From NCBI GenBank assembly GCA_017619585.1, contig JAFZSA010000034.1, positions 434,001-498,000 on the forward strand: a stretch of DNA of 64,000 nucleotides, read 5' to 3'. This DNA is from Bacteroidaceae bacterium. GTDB lineage: Bacteria; Bacteroidota; Bacteroidia; Bacteroidales; Bacteroidaceae. The first letter of the stretch is position 1. Each line of letters starts with the position of its first letter. The notes beneath the pieces were generated by a model. That model was given only the letters and a program-made list of their open reading frames with translations, searched no databases and was not told the origin of the DNA. This document shows, in pieces, positions 27,238 through 34,883 of this stretch. Position numbers and translations under genes: made by a program.

Positions 27238-27298
27238 GACTTTTTTTTGATTAAAATTGTTAATAATTAATTAAATATCTAATGCGCATTAGTTCGTA
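27238..27298 (-). promoter_or_regulatory. Short A/T-rich leader before the precursor gene
   Basis: Minus-strand sequence before the ATG is nearly pure A/T (ttaattaattattaacaatttt, a poly-A block just before gtcATG). Such A-rich sites just upstream of ATG favour initiation in Bacteroidetes, which rely little on Shine-Dalgarno pairing. No -7 element is clear. Confidence 0.35.
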
Positions 27299-28159
27299 TT
27301 ATTCTAATTCTAACTGATCATAAGGATAGCGTTTTGTTTTGGGATGAAAATTGAGATCAAGCACTCCTGCGAGCTCATTATGGCGTCTATTCCACTCGTT
27401 TTGCATCTTCCAAACTTTTTCACGAGTACTTTTCTTGTAGAAATGTTCATTCGGCTGATAGATTAGGAAAGAACCATTCTCTACTGAAACAGCCTCCCAA
27501 GTATAAACGTGCCCAGAATCATATACCTTCATAATAAGACCTGGAAGCCCTCCGAATTTCCAAGGTCCAGATTTCAGAGGAATTTGTGAAGTGAACCACG
27601 CCACGAAATCACGACCACGCCAATGACACGATGCTTTCTGACACTGATAGCCACAGACTTTCTGCTGTTCATCTTCCAATTGCCACTTCATCGAGGGCCA
27701 TGACTCGCTATAGCGATAGTGTGTTGTTTCGGGGAATGGCATAATAGCCCACTCCGTCAGTTCATTCTCACAAACATAGAAGTAGCCATACTGATACTCT
27801 GTCCAAAAACTATAATCTCGCCCATGAAGACACAAACGATTGGGATAATAACTTTTATTGGGATTGGCCTTTAACCACGCTCGCAATGCTGAATCATTTT
27901 GTGCCACAAAATAACTCGTATAGAGGGTTAATCCGTTGCCCGCAAGCAACTGTCCACAATCAATCCATGTCTCGGGATCATGTATATCTTTCGGCTGAAA
28001 AGCATATTTAATTCTAATCCTACTTTTACCTATTATTGTTGGTTCTTTCATCCCGTAATCAGCAGGTAACGGTCTATGTACCCTTCCTTGTTTCTGCTGT
28101 GCACTCATTCCGCAAAACACAGCAGTAAAGAAAATTATAAAGATTAGTTTCTTAATCAT
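27299..28159 (-). CDS. GLPGLI family protein
   Basis: 286 residues with signal peptide MIKKLIFIIFFTAVFCGMSAQ. The name-giving motif is seen as PWKFGGLPGLIMKVYDSG (about residues 215-232), with a family-typical CxxA-like block (GYQCQKASCHWRGRDFVAWF) before it. A periplasmic or surface-associated family of Bacteroidetes without known activity, very often beside TonB-dependent receptors or GG-leader peptides, as here. It ends 61 bases before the precursor start and begins 4 bases after the TonB gene stop. Confidence 0.9.
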   Translation of the reverse strand: MIKKLIFIIFFTAVFCGMSAQQKQGRVHRPLPADYGMKEPTIIGKSRIRIKYAFQPKDIHDPETWIDCGQLLAGNGLTLYTSYFVAQNDSALRAWLKANPNKSYYPNRLCLHGRDYSFWTEYQYGYFYVCENELTEWAIMPFPETTHYRYSESWPSMKWQLEDEQQKVCGYQCQKASCHWRGRDFVAWFTSQIPLKSGPWKFGGLPGLIMKVYDSGHVYTWEAVSVENGSFLIYQPNEHFYKKSTREKVWKMQNEWNRRHNELAGVLDLNFHPKTKRYPYDQLELE

Positions 28160-28163
28160 AATT

Positions 28164-28604
28164 TTATTTTAGTCTAAAAGGAATTGATAGCATCATCTTT
28201 GAGCGAACGGCCTTGCCATTCAATTTGGCAGGGCTCCATTTCGGCATAGCCTTGACAATACGGAGGCCTTCAGCATCAAGGGCAGGGTGAACACTTTCGG
28301 GAACCTTAATATCGGTTAAGCTACCGTCTTTTTCAACGATGAAGTATACACGAACCGTGCCACTTACACCCTCTTTTGCAGCATCATCAGGATATTTCAT
28401 GTTATGCATCAGAAACTCAATTTGCTTTTTCATGCCACCTGTAAATTCAGTTTTTTGCTCCACTTTGTCTTGCTCATAAACAGGTTCTTGTATTATATCG
28501 ATTTGTTGTTCTTCTATAATAATTCCATGTAGCGTTTGCGCATCACAAACGATGGCGTCAATTATCATCATTGCTACTGAAATGACAATGATAAAGTTCT
28601 TCAT
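28164..28604 (-). CDS. TonB C-terminal domain protein, secreted type
   Basis: 146 residues. Signal peptide-like start MKNFIIVISVAMMIIDAIVCDAQ, a short linker, and a TonB C-terminal fold: MKYPDDAAKEGVSGTVRVYFIVEKDGSLTDIKV, then AEGLRIVKAMPKWSPAKLNGKAVRSKMMLSIPF. Full TonB carries a long proline-rich spacer that is missing here. It may energise or gate the barrel protein of the same operon, or be an accessory that contacts its plug. Confidence 0.85.
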   Translation of the reverse strand: MKNFIIVISVAMMIIDAIVCDAQTLHGIIIEEQQIDIIQEPVYEQDKVEQKTEFTGGMKKQIEFLMHNMKYPDDAAKEGVSGTVRVYFIVEKDGSLTDIKVPESVHPALDAEGLRIVKAMPKWSPAKLNGKAVRSKMMLSIPFRLK

Positions 28605-28658
28605 AATTTTATTAATATATCAAATAATAAACATCAATAAATCTATAGGATAGATAGC

Positions 28659-29906
28659 CTATATTGTTATTGCCTTGTCCATAATTGTCCTATAAGATTC
28701 AGGATGCAAACTTAAGAAATTCAATTGTTGTTGTCTAAATTTATTATGTAACTCATCATTCATAAACCCATAGCATATGGGCTTGCTTTCTATATCTGTC
28801 AAATTAAATAGACATTGTATGCATGAAAGTCTATTTTTACAATGCGAACATTGATTCTCCATCTTGTTATAATACACATTATATTTATGAGCTATTTTAA
28901 CAATGTCCAATTCTACACCATTTTCCAGAATCTGTCCGAGACCGAATTGATGTCCAATCCTTTCACAAGGAAGGATTTTTCCATTAACAGTAACAAACAT
29001 TTTCTTTGAGAAAGGTAAACAAGTACCTGTTGGTATATATTTAATATCTTTCTTATCATTGAGTAGATCTAAGTAATCTTGAAAATAATGCCCACTATAT
29101 TTATGAAGGAATAATGCTAGACTTTTATACGAAGCTGCCCCCATAAACATTTCCTTCTCTATCTCTTCGTAATGTTCTGATTGACGAAGACTCTGTTCTG
29201 AGTTCCTATAAGTACGATTAAACTCTTCAATTTTATCAGGACGTATACCAGAATTGTTTAGCTCGCTAATCATTGGTATTTTATTATACCTATTTTTGAA
29301 AAAACCATAAACCTCATCTATTGTACTTCTGTTATGAAACACTGAATTGAAGTTAACATTTTTCTCAAAGAAATCAGGATACTTTTCACGTAATAAATCT
29401 ACGTTTCGAACAACACGATCAAAACTACCATTCCCCTTATGATCTACTCTATAGCTATCATTTTTCTCGTTGCCGTCAAGACTAACAAGTACTCGGAAAT
29501 CGTGCTTCACCAGAAAATCCATATATTTATGTAGAAGAATAGCGTTAGTTGTCATGGAAAAAAGAAATTTTCTTCGCGGGCAATCTAAACGCGTTTCCAC
29601 ATACTCCACAATTTCTTTGATAAAACAGAAATTCATCAAAGGCTCACCTCCGTAAAACGAGACGTACATAAAACTTTTTGCCGATGTATTCTGATCTGAA
29701 TTCCAATATTGGTTGAGGTAATCAATCAACTGTATAGCCTTAGATACTGGCAGCATTTTATCCTCTCGTTTATCAAAGTCGCTATAAAACTCTCCGTACG
29801 CACAATACTTGCATTTGAGGTTACATGCATCCGTCACTTCAAATACTAATTGTGGGAGATTTGCCAGGGCACTAGTAATTTGTTCTGCCTTAATATATTC
29901 TGTCAT
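28659..29906 (-). CDS. Radical SAM peptide maturase, GG-Bacteroidales type
   Basis: 415 residues. N-terminal CNLKCKYC (Cys28, Cys32, Cys35) binds the catalytic 4Fe-4S cluster; GGEP follows in SFYGGEPLMNF near residue 90. The C-terminal SPASM/twitch region has cysteines in TGTCLPFSKK, ILPCERIGH, CSHCKNRLSCIQC and PICYG, for auxiliary clusters. It is expected to modify the core of the 81-residue precursor, for example by C-C, C-O or thioether cross-links; which bond cannot be read from sequence. First gene of the twelve-gene operon. Confidence 0.93.
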   Translation of the reverse strand: MTEYIKAEQITSALANLPQLVFEVTDACNLKCKYCAYGEFYSDFDKREDKMLPVSKAIQLIDYLNQYWNSDQNTSAKSFMYVSFYGGEPLMNFCFIKEIVEYVETRLDCPRRKFLFSMTTNAILLHKYMDFLVKHDFRVLVSLDGNEKNDSYRVDHKGNGSFDRVVRNVDLLREKYPDFFEKNVNFNSVFHNRSTIDEVYGFFKNRYNKIPMISELNNSGIRPDKIEEFNRTYRNSEQSLRQSEHYEEIEKEMFMGAASYKSLALFLHKYSGHYFQDYLDLLNDKKDIKYIPTGTCLPFSKKMFVTVNGKILPCERIGHQFGLGQILENGVELDIVKIAHKYNVYYNKMENQCSHCKNRLSCIQCLFNLTDIESKPICYGFMNDELHNKFRQQQLNFLSLHPESYRTIMDKAITI

Positions 29907-30305
29907 AAGCTAGCAATATACATTATAGTTAAAAAATTATAATACTACCACGTTTCTGATAAATAATGTATTGCGTATTTAACAATCATATGCAATCACA
30001 TTTCTCCAGACCAATAGTTTCTAAGATAAGAATTTCATACTTTATTAATTGTTTTCTGTATATTAGTTTATTTTTGCTCCGCTAAGGTAGAGGAATTTTA
30101 AATTTGCTGCAAATAAATTTTGTAGTACTTTAGTACAAATATGTTGCAAAACATACTAAAAAGTGCTTTGGTATTACAGCATTTGTAGTACTTTAGTACA
30201 ATTTTCAAAGGATTTTAAGATATTTTTTATGTTTTAGACTTGTTTTATAAAACAATTTAATATATTTGTGCAGTGAAAACATACGCTTAAACTATTAACA
30301 ACAAA
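29907..30305. promoter_or_regulatory. Divergent control region between the peptide operon and the LuxR-type gene
   Basis: No gene. Holds two identical 17-base sites tgtagtactttagtaca (30121-30137 and 30184-30200, core palindrome GTACT-TT-AGTAC) and a weaker third site near 30159-30175. Minus-strand TTTG (30136-30139) and TTTATTTG (30110-30117) around the first site may be the operon promoter, with a leader of about 200 bases. TATATTTG at 30261-30268 is the likely -7 element of the regulator gene. Confidence 0.7.
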
Positions 30306-31058
30306 ATGGCACACGATATTAATGCATTGCTCACCAACAACTCTGCCTACAAAGCGGAGGCTATCAGTGAATCAGCTATAAACGCTGCAATAGAGTCTAT
30401 TAAGACCTTTGCAGAACTGACAAATTCCAGCTGCGTACTGATAGACCTGGAGGAACATAAGATTATATATAAGTCCAATACCTTATTATATATAGACGAG
30501 GCTACCGCTACAGATAAGCAGAGAGAGTGCGAGAATCCGTACTGGGCCCTCCTGCCGGATGAATACATAGAACCTCTTGCCGCAGTCAGGAAAAACTACC
30601 TACACTTCTGTAAACTCTTCAAGACAAACAGGCCACATGCCCATTACAGCACAACGGACTTCCCTATTATAATTAATGGGCGCGAGCTCTATGTGAATCA
30701 GAAATTCTCTTCTATGATGGCTTATTCTGATGGGACAATAAAACTTGGGCTCTGTCTGATGAATCCCTCTACCCGAAACAAGTTGGAGAGCCACATCATA
30801 ACGGAGTCAGGAAAGAATCTGCGCTATGACTTCAGTACAGGCAGATACATAGAGGAAACAACAAGGATAGACCTGAGCAAAATGGAGAAGGTTGTGCTGA
30901 CGCGTATCATGAAGGGTATGACAAGCAAAAGTATTGCTGCAGAATTAAAAACAAGCATCAGCACCATCAAAACTTACAGATCACGCATCTTCAAGAAGCT
31001 GGGTGTAAAATCCATGCACGAAGCGCTTGTCACAATAGAGAAATATCATTTGTTGTAG
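30306..31058 (+). CDS. LuxR-type response/sensor regulator of the peptide operon
   Basis: 250 residues. The C-terminal LuxR helix-turn-helix is clear: LSKMEKVVLTRIMKGMTSKSIAAELKTSISTIKTYRSRIFKKLGVKSM (the S.STIKTYRS recognition part near residue 220). The N-terminal 170 residues are a PAS-like sensing domain without a phosphoacceptor receiver. It is divergent from the peptide operon, with palindromes between, so it is the obvious candidate to control it. What it senses is unknown. Confidence 0.85.
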   Translation: MAHDINALLTNNSAYKAEAISESAINAAIESIKTFAELTNSSCVLIDLEEHKIIYKSNTLLYIDEATATDKQRECENPYWALLPDEYIEPLAAVRKNYLHFCKLFKTNRPHAHYSTTDFPIIINGRELYVNQKFSSMMAYSDGTIKLGLCLMNPSTRNKLESHIITESGKNLRYDFSTGRYIEETTRIDLSKMEKVVLTRIMKGMTSKSIAAELKTSISTIKTYRSRIFKKLGVKSMHEALVTIEKYHLL

Positions 31059-31582
31059 TACTTTCCCCTCTTTGGGGGAAAACGGTTAGCGGTTAGCGAA
31101 CCTATGGCTTAAGGGTTATGTAATCTCACGCAGATCCCACGGATCCCACAGATTTTTAACAAAAACCCAGAAAACCATTGCCAGTGCTGCATGCTCTGTG
31201 AGCATTATCTATAGGTATTAGCCAAAGCCCTGTTTAAGCCAGCTTAACCATTTCCTTGACTAACACCCATAGATAGCCTTCGGCTTGGCAGCCCAGACAA
31301 GAAAAACCCCGCCCTTCGGGCTAAAAAACATTTTCCTTAGGGGGAAAGGATTAGGGATTAGAGTCATTGCGCTTGCGGTTTTCGAGCGGAGCGGAGGTTT
31401 TTCTTTTTGAAAGCTTTGATATCTGAAAGATATGTTATGATATTGGCAGGAAGATAGGGGAAGCTTGCTTACGACCAGATTCATGACAATAGCAGAACAA
31501 AGGCACAAAGTGCCAAAGATTTCAAAAAGGGTTTTATCGGTTTTTTTTTTAATATTCGAAGCAATATGTCTGCGAATGAGAT
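31059..31582. other. Repeat-rich spacer, no gene
   Basis: Begins with a GC-rich palindrome (cccctctttggggg), then a gcggttagcg tract, atctcacgcagatcccacgg (31121-31155, akin to the GxxExxY-region repeats), a 15-base string cagattcatgacaat shared with 7701-7715, and an A/T-rich end. A 205-codon frame on the minus strand overlaps the next gene and has no coding signs. Confidence 0.55.
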
Positions 31583-32566
31583 TTAGGATTTCTTTTTGGT
31601 CAGGGAAAGGGCGGAGACACCATAAAGGCCTAGGGCGGCGACTAAGAGGGTTTGGATGGTGTGGACTACCAAAACAAACATGGCGCCATCCATCTGATTT
31701 ACTCCATACAAGACCAAGACGGTCTTGACAGCAAAGTGCCAGGGACCTGCTCCGTTGGGCGTAGGAACCAACACAGCAAAGCAACCTACCACAAAGGCTA
31801 CCAGAGCTGCCATAGCCCCCAAGGATGCAGTGTACTGGAAACAATAGAAGGTAAGATAGAAATGCAGGTAATAACATACCCAGATGCCAACTGAGTTAAA
31901 CAGGAACAGAAAAGGACTCTGAACATAACGGACAGAGAAGAGACCGTCCTTGAGGTCAGCCAGCACAGCCCGGGTACGGGAGAAGAAATTCAGTCGCCAT
32001 ACCAGAAAAACCACCGTACACAGAATAAGGATAACAGACAGTATCGTTACCAGATAGCCCGTTGTGGTGAAAGTACCCAAGAAACCTTTTAGAGAAACGC
32101 CTGTCTTGGCAAAGAAATTCATAAAAACAGGAATCTGACAAGCTGCTGTGATTAGTGCCAACATGATTACCAAGGTACTGTCTATAACACGCTCAGCAAC
32201 CACAGTGCCTATACCTTTACTGAAATTGGTCCTTTCCCAACGTCTGAGAATGCCACAACGCAGCATCTCACCCACACGGGGTACCACAAGACTGCTGGCA
32301 TAGGAGATGAAAACGGCATTGATGCAGGTATGCAGTCGGGGTTTCTCGCCCAAGGGTGCTAAGGCTTGCCTCCAACGCAAGGCACGGAACACCTGTGCCA
32401 TAATACCAAAGGGAAAACTGAGTAGCATCCATGACCAGGACATATCGCTCTGCAATGCCCTTTTGACATCGTCCCAATGAAACTCACGGTACATCCACCA
32501 CAGAATAGCGGCTGCCAATATCAATGGAAGAACAATCTTACCCGTTGAGGAAATTACCTTTTTCAC
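31583..32566 (-). CDS. Flippase-like membrane protein (LPG synthase membrane domain family, YbhN-like)
   Basis: 327 residues with eight or so hydrophobic segments. Typical family strings: FHWDDVKRALQSDMSWSWMLLSF at the start, ALRWRQAL, SYASSLVVPRVGEMLRCGILRR, TVVAERVIDS and PTPNGAGPWHFAVKTVLVLYG. Members move lipid-linked compounds or resemble the flippase part of MprF. Divergent from rsmA, with 90 bases between starts. Confidence 0.87.
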   Translation of the reverse strand: MKKVISSTGKIVLPLILAAAILWWMYREFHWDDVKRALQSDMSWSWMLLSFPFGIMAQVFRALRWRQALAPLGEKPRLHTCINAVFISYASSLVVPRVGEMLRCGILRRWERTNFSKGIGTVVAERVIDSTLVIMLALITAACQIPVFMNFFAKTGVSLKGFLGTFTTTGYLVTILSVILILCTVVFLVWRLNFFSRTRAVLADLKDGLFSVRYVQSPFLFLFNSVGIWVCYYLHFYLTFYCFQYTASLGAMAALVAFVVGCFAVLVPTPNGAGPWHFAVKTVLVLYGVNQMDGAMFVLVVHTIQTLLVAALGLYGVSALSLTKKKS

Positions 32567-32574
32567 CTCTCTAA

Positions 32575-32617
32575 TAGCGAATTATGAATTGTGAATTGTG
32601 AATTATGAATTAAAGTA
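32575..32617. repeat. Tandem gaattgtgaattatgaatt tract
   Basis: Five imperfect copies of aattatg/aattgtg lie between the divergent starts. A TAATTTTG -7 element for rsmA (32618-32625) directly follows. Confidence 0.65.
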
Positions 32618-32656
32618 GTAATTTTGCAGCACAAAAATACAAAAATATCAGAACGT

Positions 32657-33487
32657 ATGAGACTTGTTAAGCCAAAAAAGTTTCTTGGACAGCATTTTTT
32701 GACTGATTTAGGCATTGCCAAGGATATTGCCGATACTGTTGACGCATGCCCCGACATCCCCGTTCTGGAAGTAGGACCTGGCATGGGTGTGATGACTCAG
32801 TTCCTGGTGGAGAAAACCCGACTGGTAAAGGTGGTGGAGATAGACTTTGAGTCGGTGGCCTACCTGCGCCAGCATTTCCCCCAACTGGAGGAGAACATCA
32901 TTGAGGACGACTTCCTGAAGATGCACTTGGAACGCACCTTCGACGGTAAACCCTTTGTACTGACAGGCAACTACCCCTACAACATATCCAGCCAGATATT
33001 CTTTAAGATGCTGGAGAACAAGGATCTGATTCCCTGCTGTACAGGTATGATCCAGAAGGAGGTAGCAGAGCGCATCACAGCAGCACCGGGAAGCAAGACA
33101 TACGGCATACTGAGTGTGCTGATACAGGCTTGGTACAATGTAGAATACCTGTTTACCGTACATGAGCACGTATTCAATCCGCCTCCAAAGGTCAAGAGTG
33201 CCGTCATACGTATGACCAGAAACGATACTCAGGACTTGGGGTGTGATGAGCGACTCTTCAAGCGTGTGGTAAAAACCACCTTCAACCAGCGACGCAAGAC
33301 GCTGCGCAATAATATCCGTCCCCTCTTAGGAGAGTTGAATGCAGAACGTGCCAAAGCCGGATTAGCAGCACTGGACCACACCGCCTTCCTGCAAGACGAG
33401 ATATTCAACAAACGACCAGAGCAGTTGAGCGTAGCGGAGTTCATTGAACTTACGAATAGAGTTTCTGCTTTGTTTATTGAACATTGA
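32657..33487 (+). CDS. rsmA: 16S rRNA (adenine1518/1519-N6)-dimethyltransferase RsmA
   Basis: 276 residues from the ATG at 32657 (MRLVKPKKFLGQHFL), the conserved family N-terminus; a start at 32624 is not credible. SAM motif LEVGPGMGVMTQ near residue 38, catalytic NYPYNISSQIFF near 104, and C-terminal TTFNQRRKTLRNN near 215. It dimethylates two adjacent adenines in helix 45 during small subunit assembly. Loss gives kasugamycin resistance in other bacteria. Confidence 0.97.
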   Translation: MRLVKPKKFLGQHFLTDLGIAKDIADTVDACPDIPVLEVGPGMGVMTQFLVEKTRLVKVVEIDFESVAYLRQHFPQLEENIIEDDFLKMHLERTFDGKPFVLTGNYPYNISSQIFFKMLENKDLIPCCTGMIQKEVAERITAAPGSKTYGILSVLIQAWYNVEYLFTVHEHVFNPPPKVKSAVIRMTRNDTQDLGCDERLFKRVVKTTFNQRRKTLRNNIRPLLGELNAERAKAGLAALDHTAFLQDEIFNKRPEQLSVAEFIELTNRVSALFIEH

Positions 33488-33680
33488 GCATTGAACATTG
33501 AGCATTGACCATTGAACATTGAGCATTGACCATTGAACATTGAGCATTGACCATTGAACATTGAGGATTATATAACGGGAACTATTTTCATTGAGCATTT
33601 GGGAACGGAAATAATGCCACAAATCATCTTTTACATTTATTTTCAAAAAAATGTTCAATGTTCAATGCTCAATGTTCAAT
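33473..33680. repeat. ATTGA(A/C)CATTGAGC minisatellite with an inverted partner
   Basis: Seven or so units of attgaacattgagc/attgacc run from the rsmA stop to 33565. A reverse block (gttcaatgttcaatgctcaatg) lies at 33653-33680. The two could pair into a long hairpin, bracketing an 85-base spacer. Confidence 0.85.
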
Positions 33681-33689
33681 GATTTTTCT

Positions 33690-33846
33690 TACCTTTGCAG
33701 CCACAAACAGCAAAAAGCATTTAACAAACAAACAAAATGGACGATTATCACGCGGAGAATATGAATTTGTAGCCGCCCAGGAGCATCAAGAGGAACTCCT
33801 TGGCAGGCACACTGTTATGGACCCTTTTAAGCCAGAGTACTGAAAG
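33690..33846 (+). other. Leader region before corA, with a possible short frame
   Basis: TACCTTTG at 33690-33697 is a good -7 element. The leader holds an 11-codon ATG frame (33737-33772) and, in another frame, an open stretch ending QEHQEELLGRHTVMDPFKPEY at 33843, just 3 bases before the corA start. The latter has no ATG after the promoter, so it may be a lost small gene or chance. Confidence 0.4.
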
Positions 33847-34773
33847 ATGCAAACATACTGGAACACTACGAATGGTCTGCGTACCATCGACAAATGGGAA
33901 CCCAACTGCTGGGTTCAGGTTACATGCCCAACACAGGAAGATATTGACTTCCTGGAGAAGAAGCTGGGAATCCCTGATTACTATATTTCCGACATCGCCG
34001 ATACCGACGAGCGTGCCCGTTATGACATTGATGAAGGATGGGTACTTATAATTCTGCGTATCCCCTACGTTAAGGAGATGAAGAGCCGCACCCCCTACAC
34101 TACCATCCCCTTGGGTATCATCATGAAGGGCGATGTACTGATTACGGTGTGCAACTTCGAGACCAACATGATGATAGACTTCGTTAGCTATCAGCAGAAA
34201 CGCGGTCTGGGATTCACCGACTCGGTGGATATGATATTCCGCCTCTTCCTCTGCAGCGCTGTTTGGTACCTGAAGCGCCTGAAGCAAATCAGTTTGCTGA
34301 TAGACAAGGCCAAGAGGAACCTTGACCACAACGTTAACAATGCCGATATTATTGCACTGAGCCGCCTGCAGGACAGTCTGACCTACTTCGTCACTTCCAT
34401 CAGAGGTAATGAGAACCTGCTATCGAAACTGAAATTCAAACTGCCCGTGGACGAGTTGGATGCCGACATGATTGAGGACGTCAACATTGAGATGAGCCAG
34501 GCCCGCGAGACCTGTAACATCTATACCAACATTCTGGACTCCACGATGGACACCTACGCCAGCATTATTAATAATAATGTAAGCAGCGTCATGAAAGTGC
34601 TCACCAGTATCAGCATTATCCTGATGTTCCCCACACTGATTGCCAGCTTGTTCGGTATGAACCTGATAAACGGCATGGAACAGGCCTGGTGGGGATTCCC
34701 CTTCGCTGTAGCACTCTCTATAGGCGTTACAGTACTCTTCTGGTGGTATTTCAAACGGAAAACGTGGATTTAA
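33847..34773 (+). CDS. corA: CorA-family divalent cation transporter
   Basis: 308 residues. A large soluble N-terminal domain (ending in the long helix around RNLDHNVNNADIIALSRLQDSLTYF), then two membrane segments at about 245-265 and 280-298, with the selectivity motif Gly-Met-Asn in SLFGMNL between them. Pentameric channel for magnesium and other divalent ions. Start ATG at 33847 (MQTYWN); no overlap with neighbours. Confidence 0.9.
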   Translation: MQTYWNTTNGLRTIDKWEPNCWVQVTCPTQEDIDFLEKKLGIPDYYISDIADTDERARYDIDEGWVLIILRIPYVKEMKSRTPYTTIPLGIIMKGDVLITVCNFETNMMIDFVSYQQKRGLGFTDSVDMIFRLFLCSAVWYLKRLKQISLLIDKAKRNLDHNVNNADIIALSRLQDSLTYFVTSIRGNENLLSKLKFKLPVDELDADMIEDVNIEMSQARETCNIYTNILDSTMDTYASIINNNVSSVMKVLTSISIILMFPTLIASLFGMNLINGMEQAWWGFPFAVALSIGVTVLFWWYFKRKTWI

Positions 34774-34883
34774 TTCACTTTTTCTCAAAAAAAAGCATTT
34801 TTTATTAGGTTATAAGGGATATTTTGCCTTATTTTGTATTTCGCAACCCCAAAGAATTGGGGAGATAATACTAAAAACTTTAA

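Noticed and set aside
31260..31877. 205-codon minus-strand frame
   Set aside because: It overlaps the flippase-like gene in another frame and its sequence is arginine-, serine- and cysteine-rich noise.
33480..33680. CRISPR-like array in the minisatellite after rsmA
   Set aside because: Units are 7-14 bases with no unique spacers, and no cas genes are in the window.
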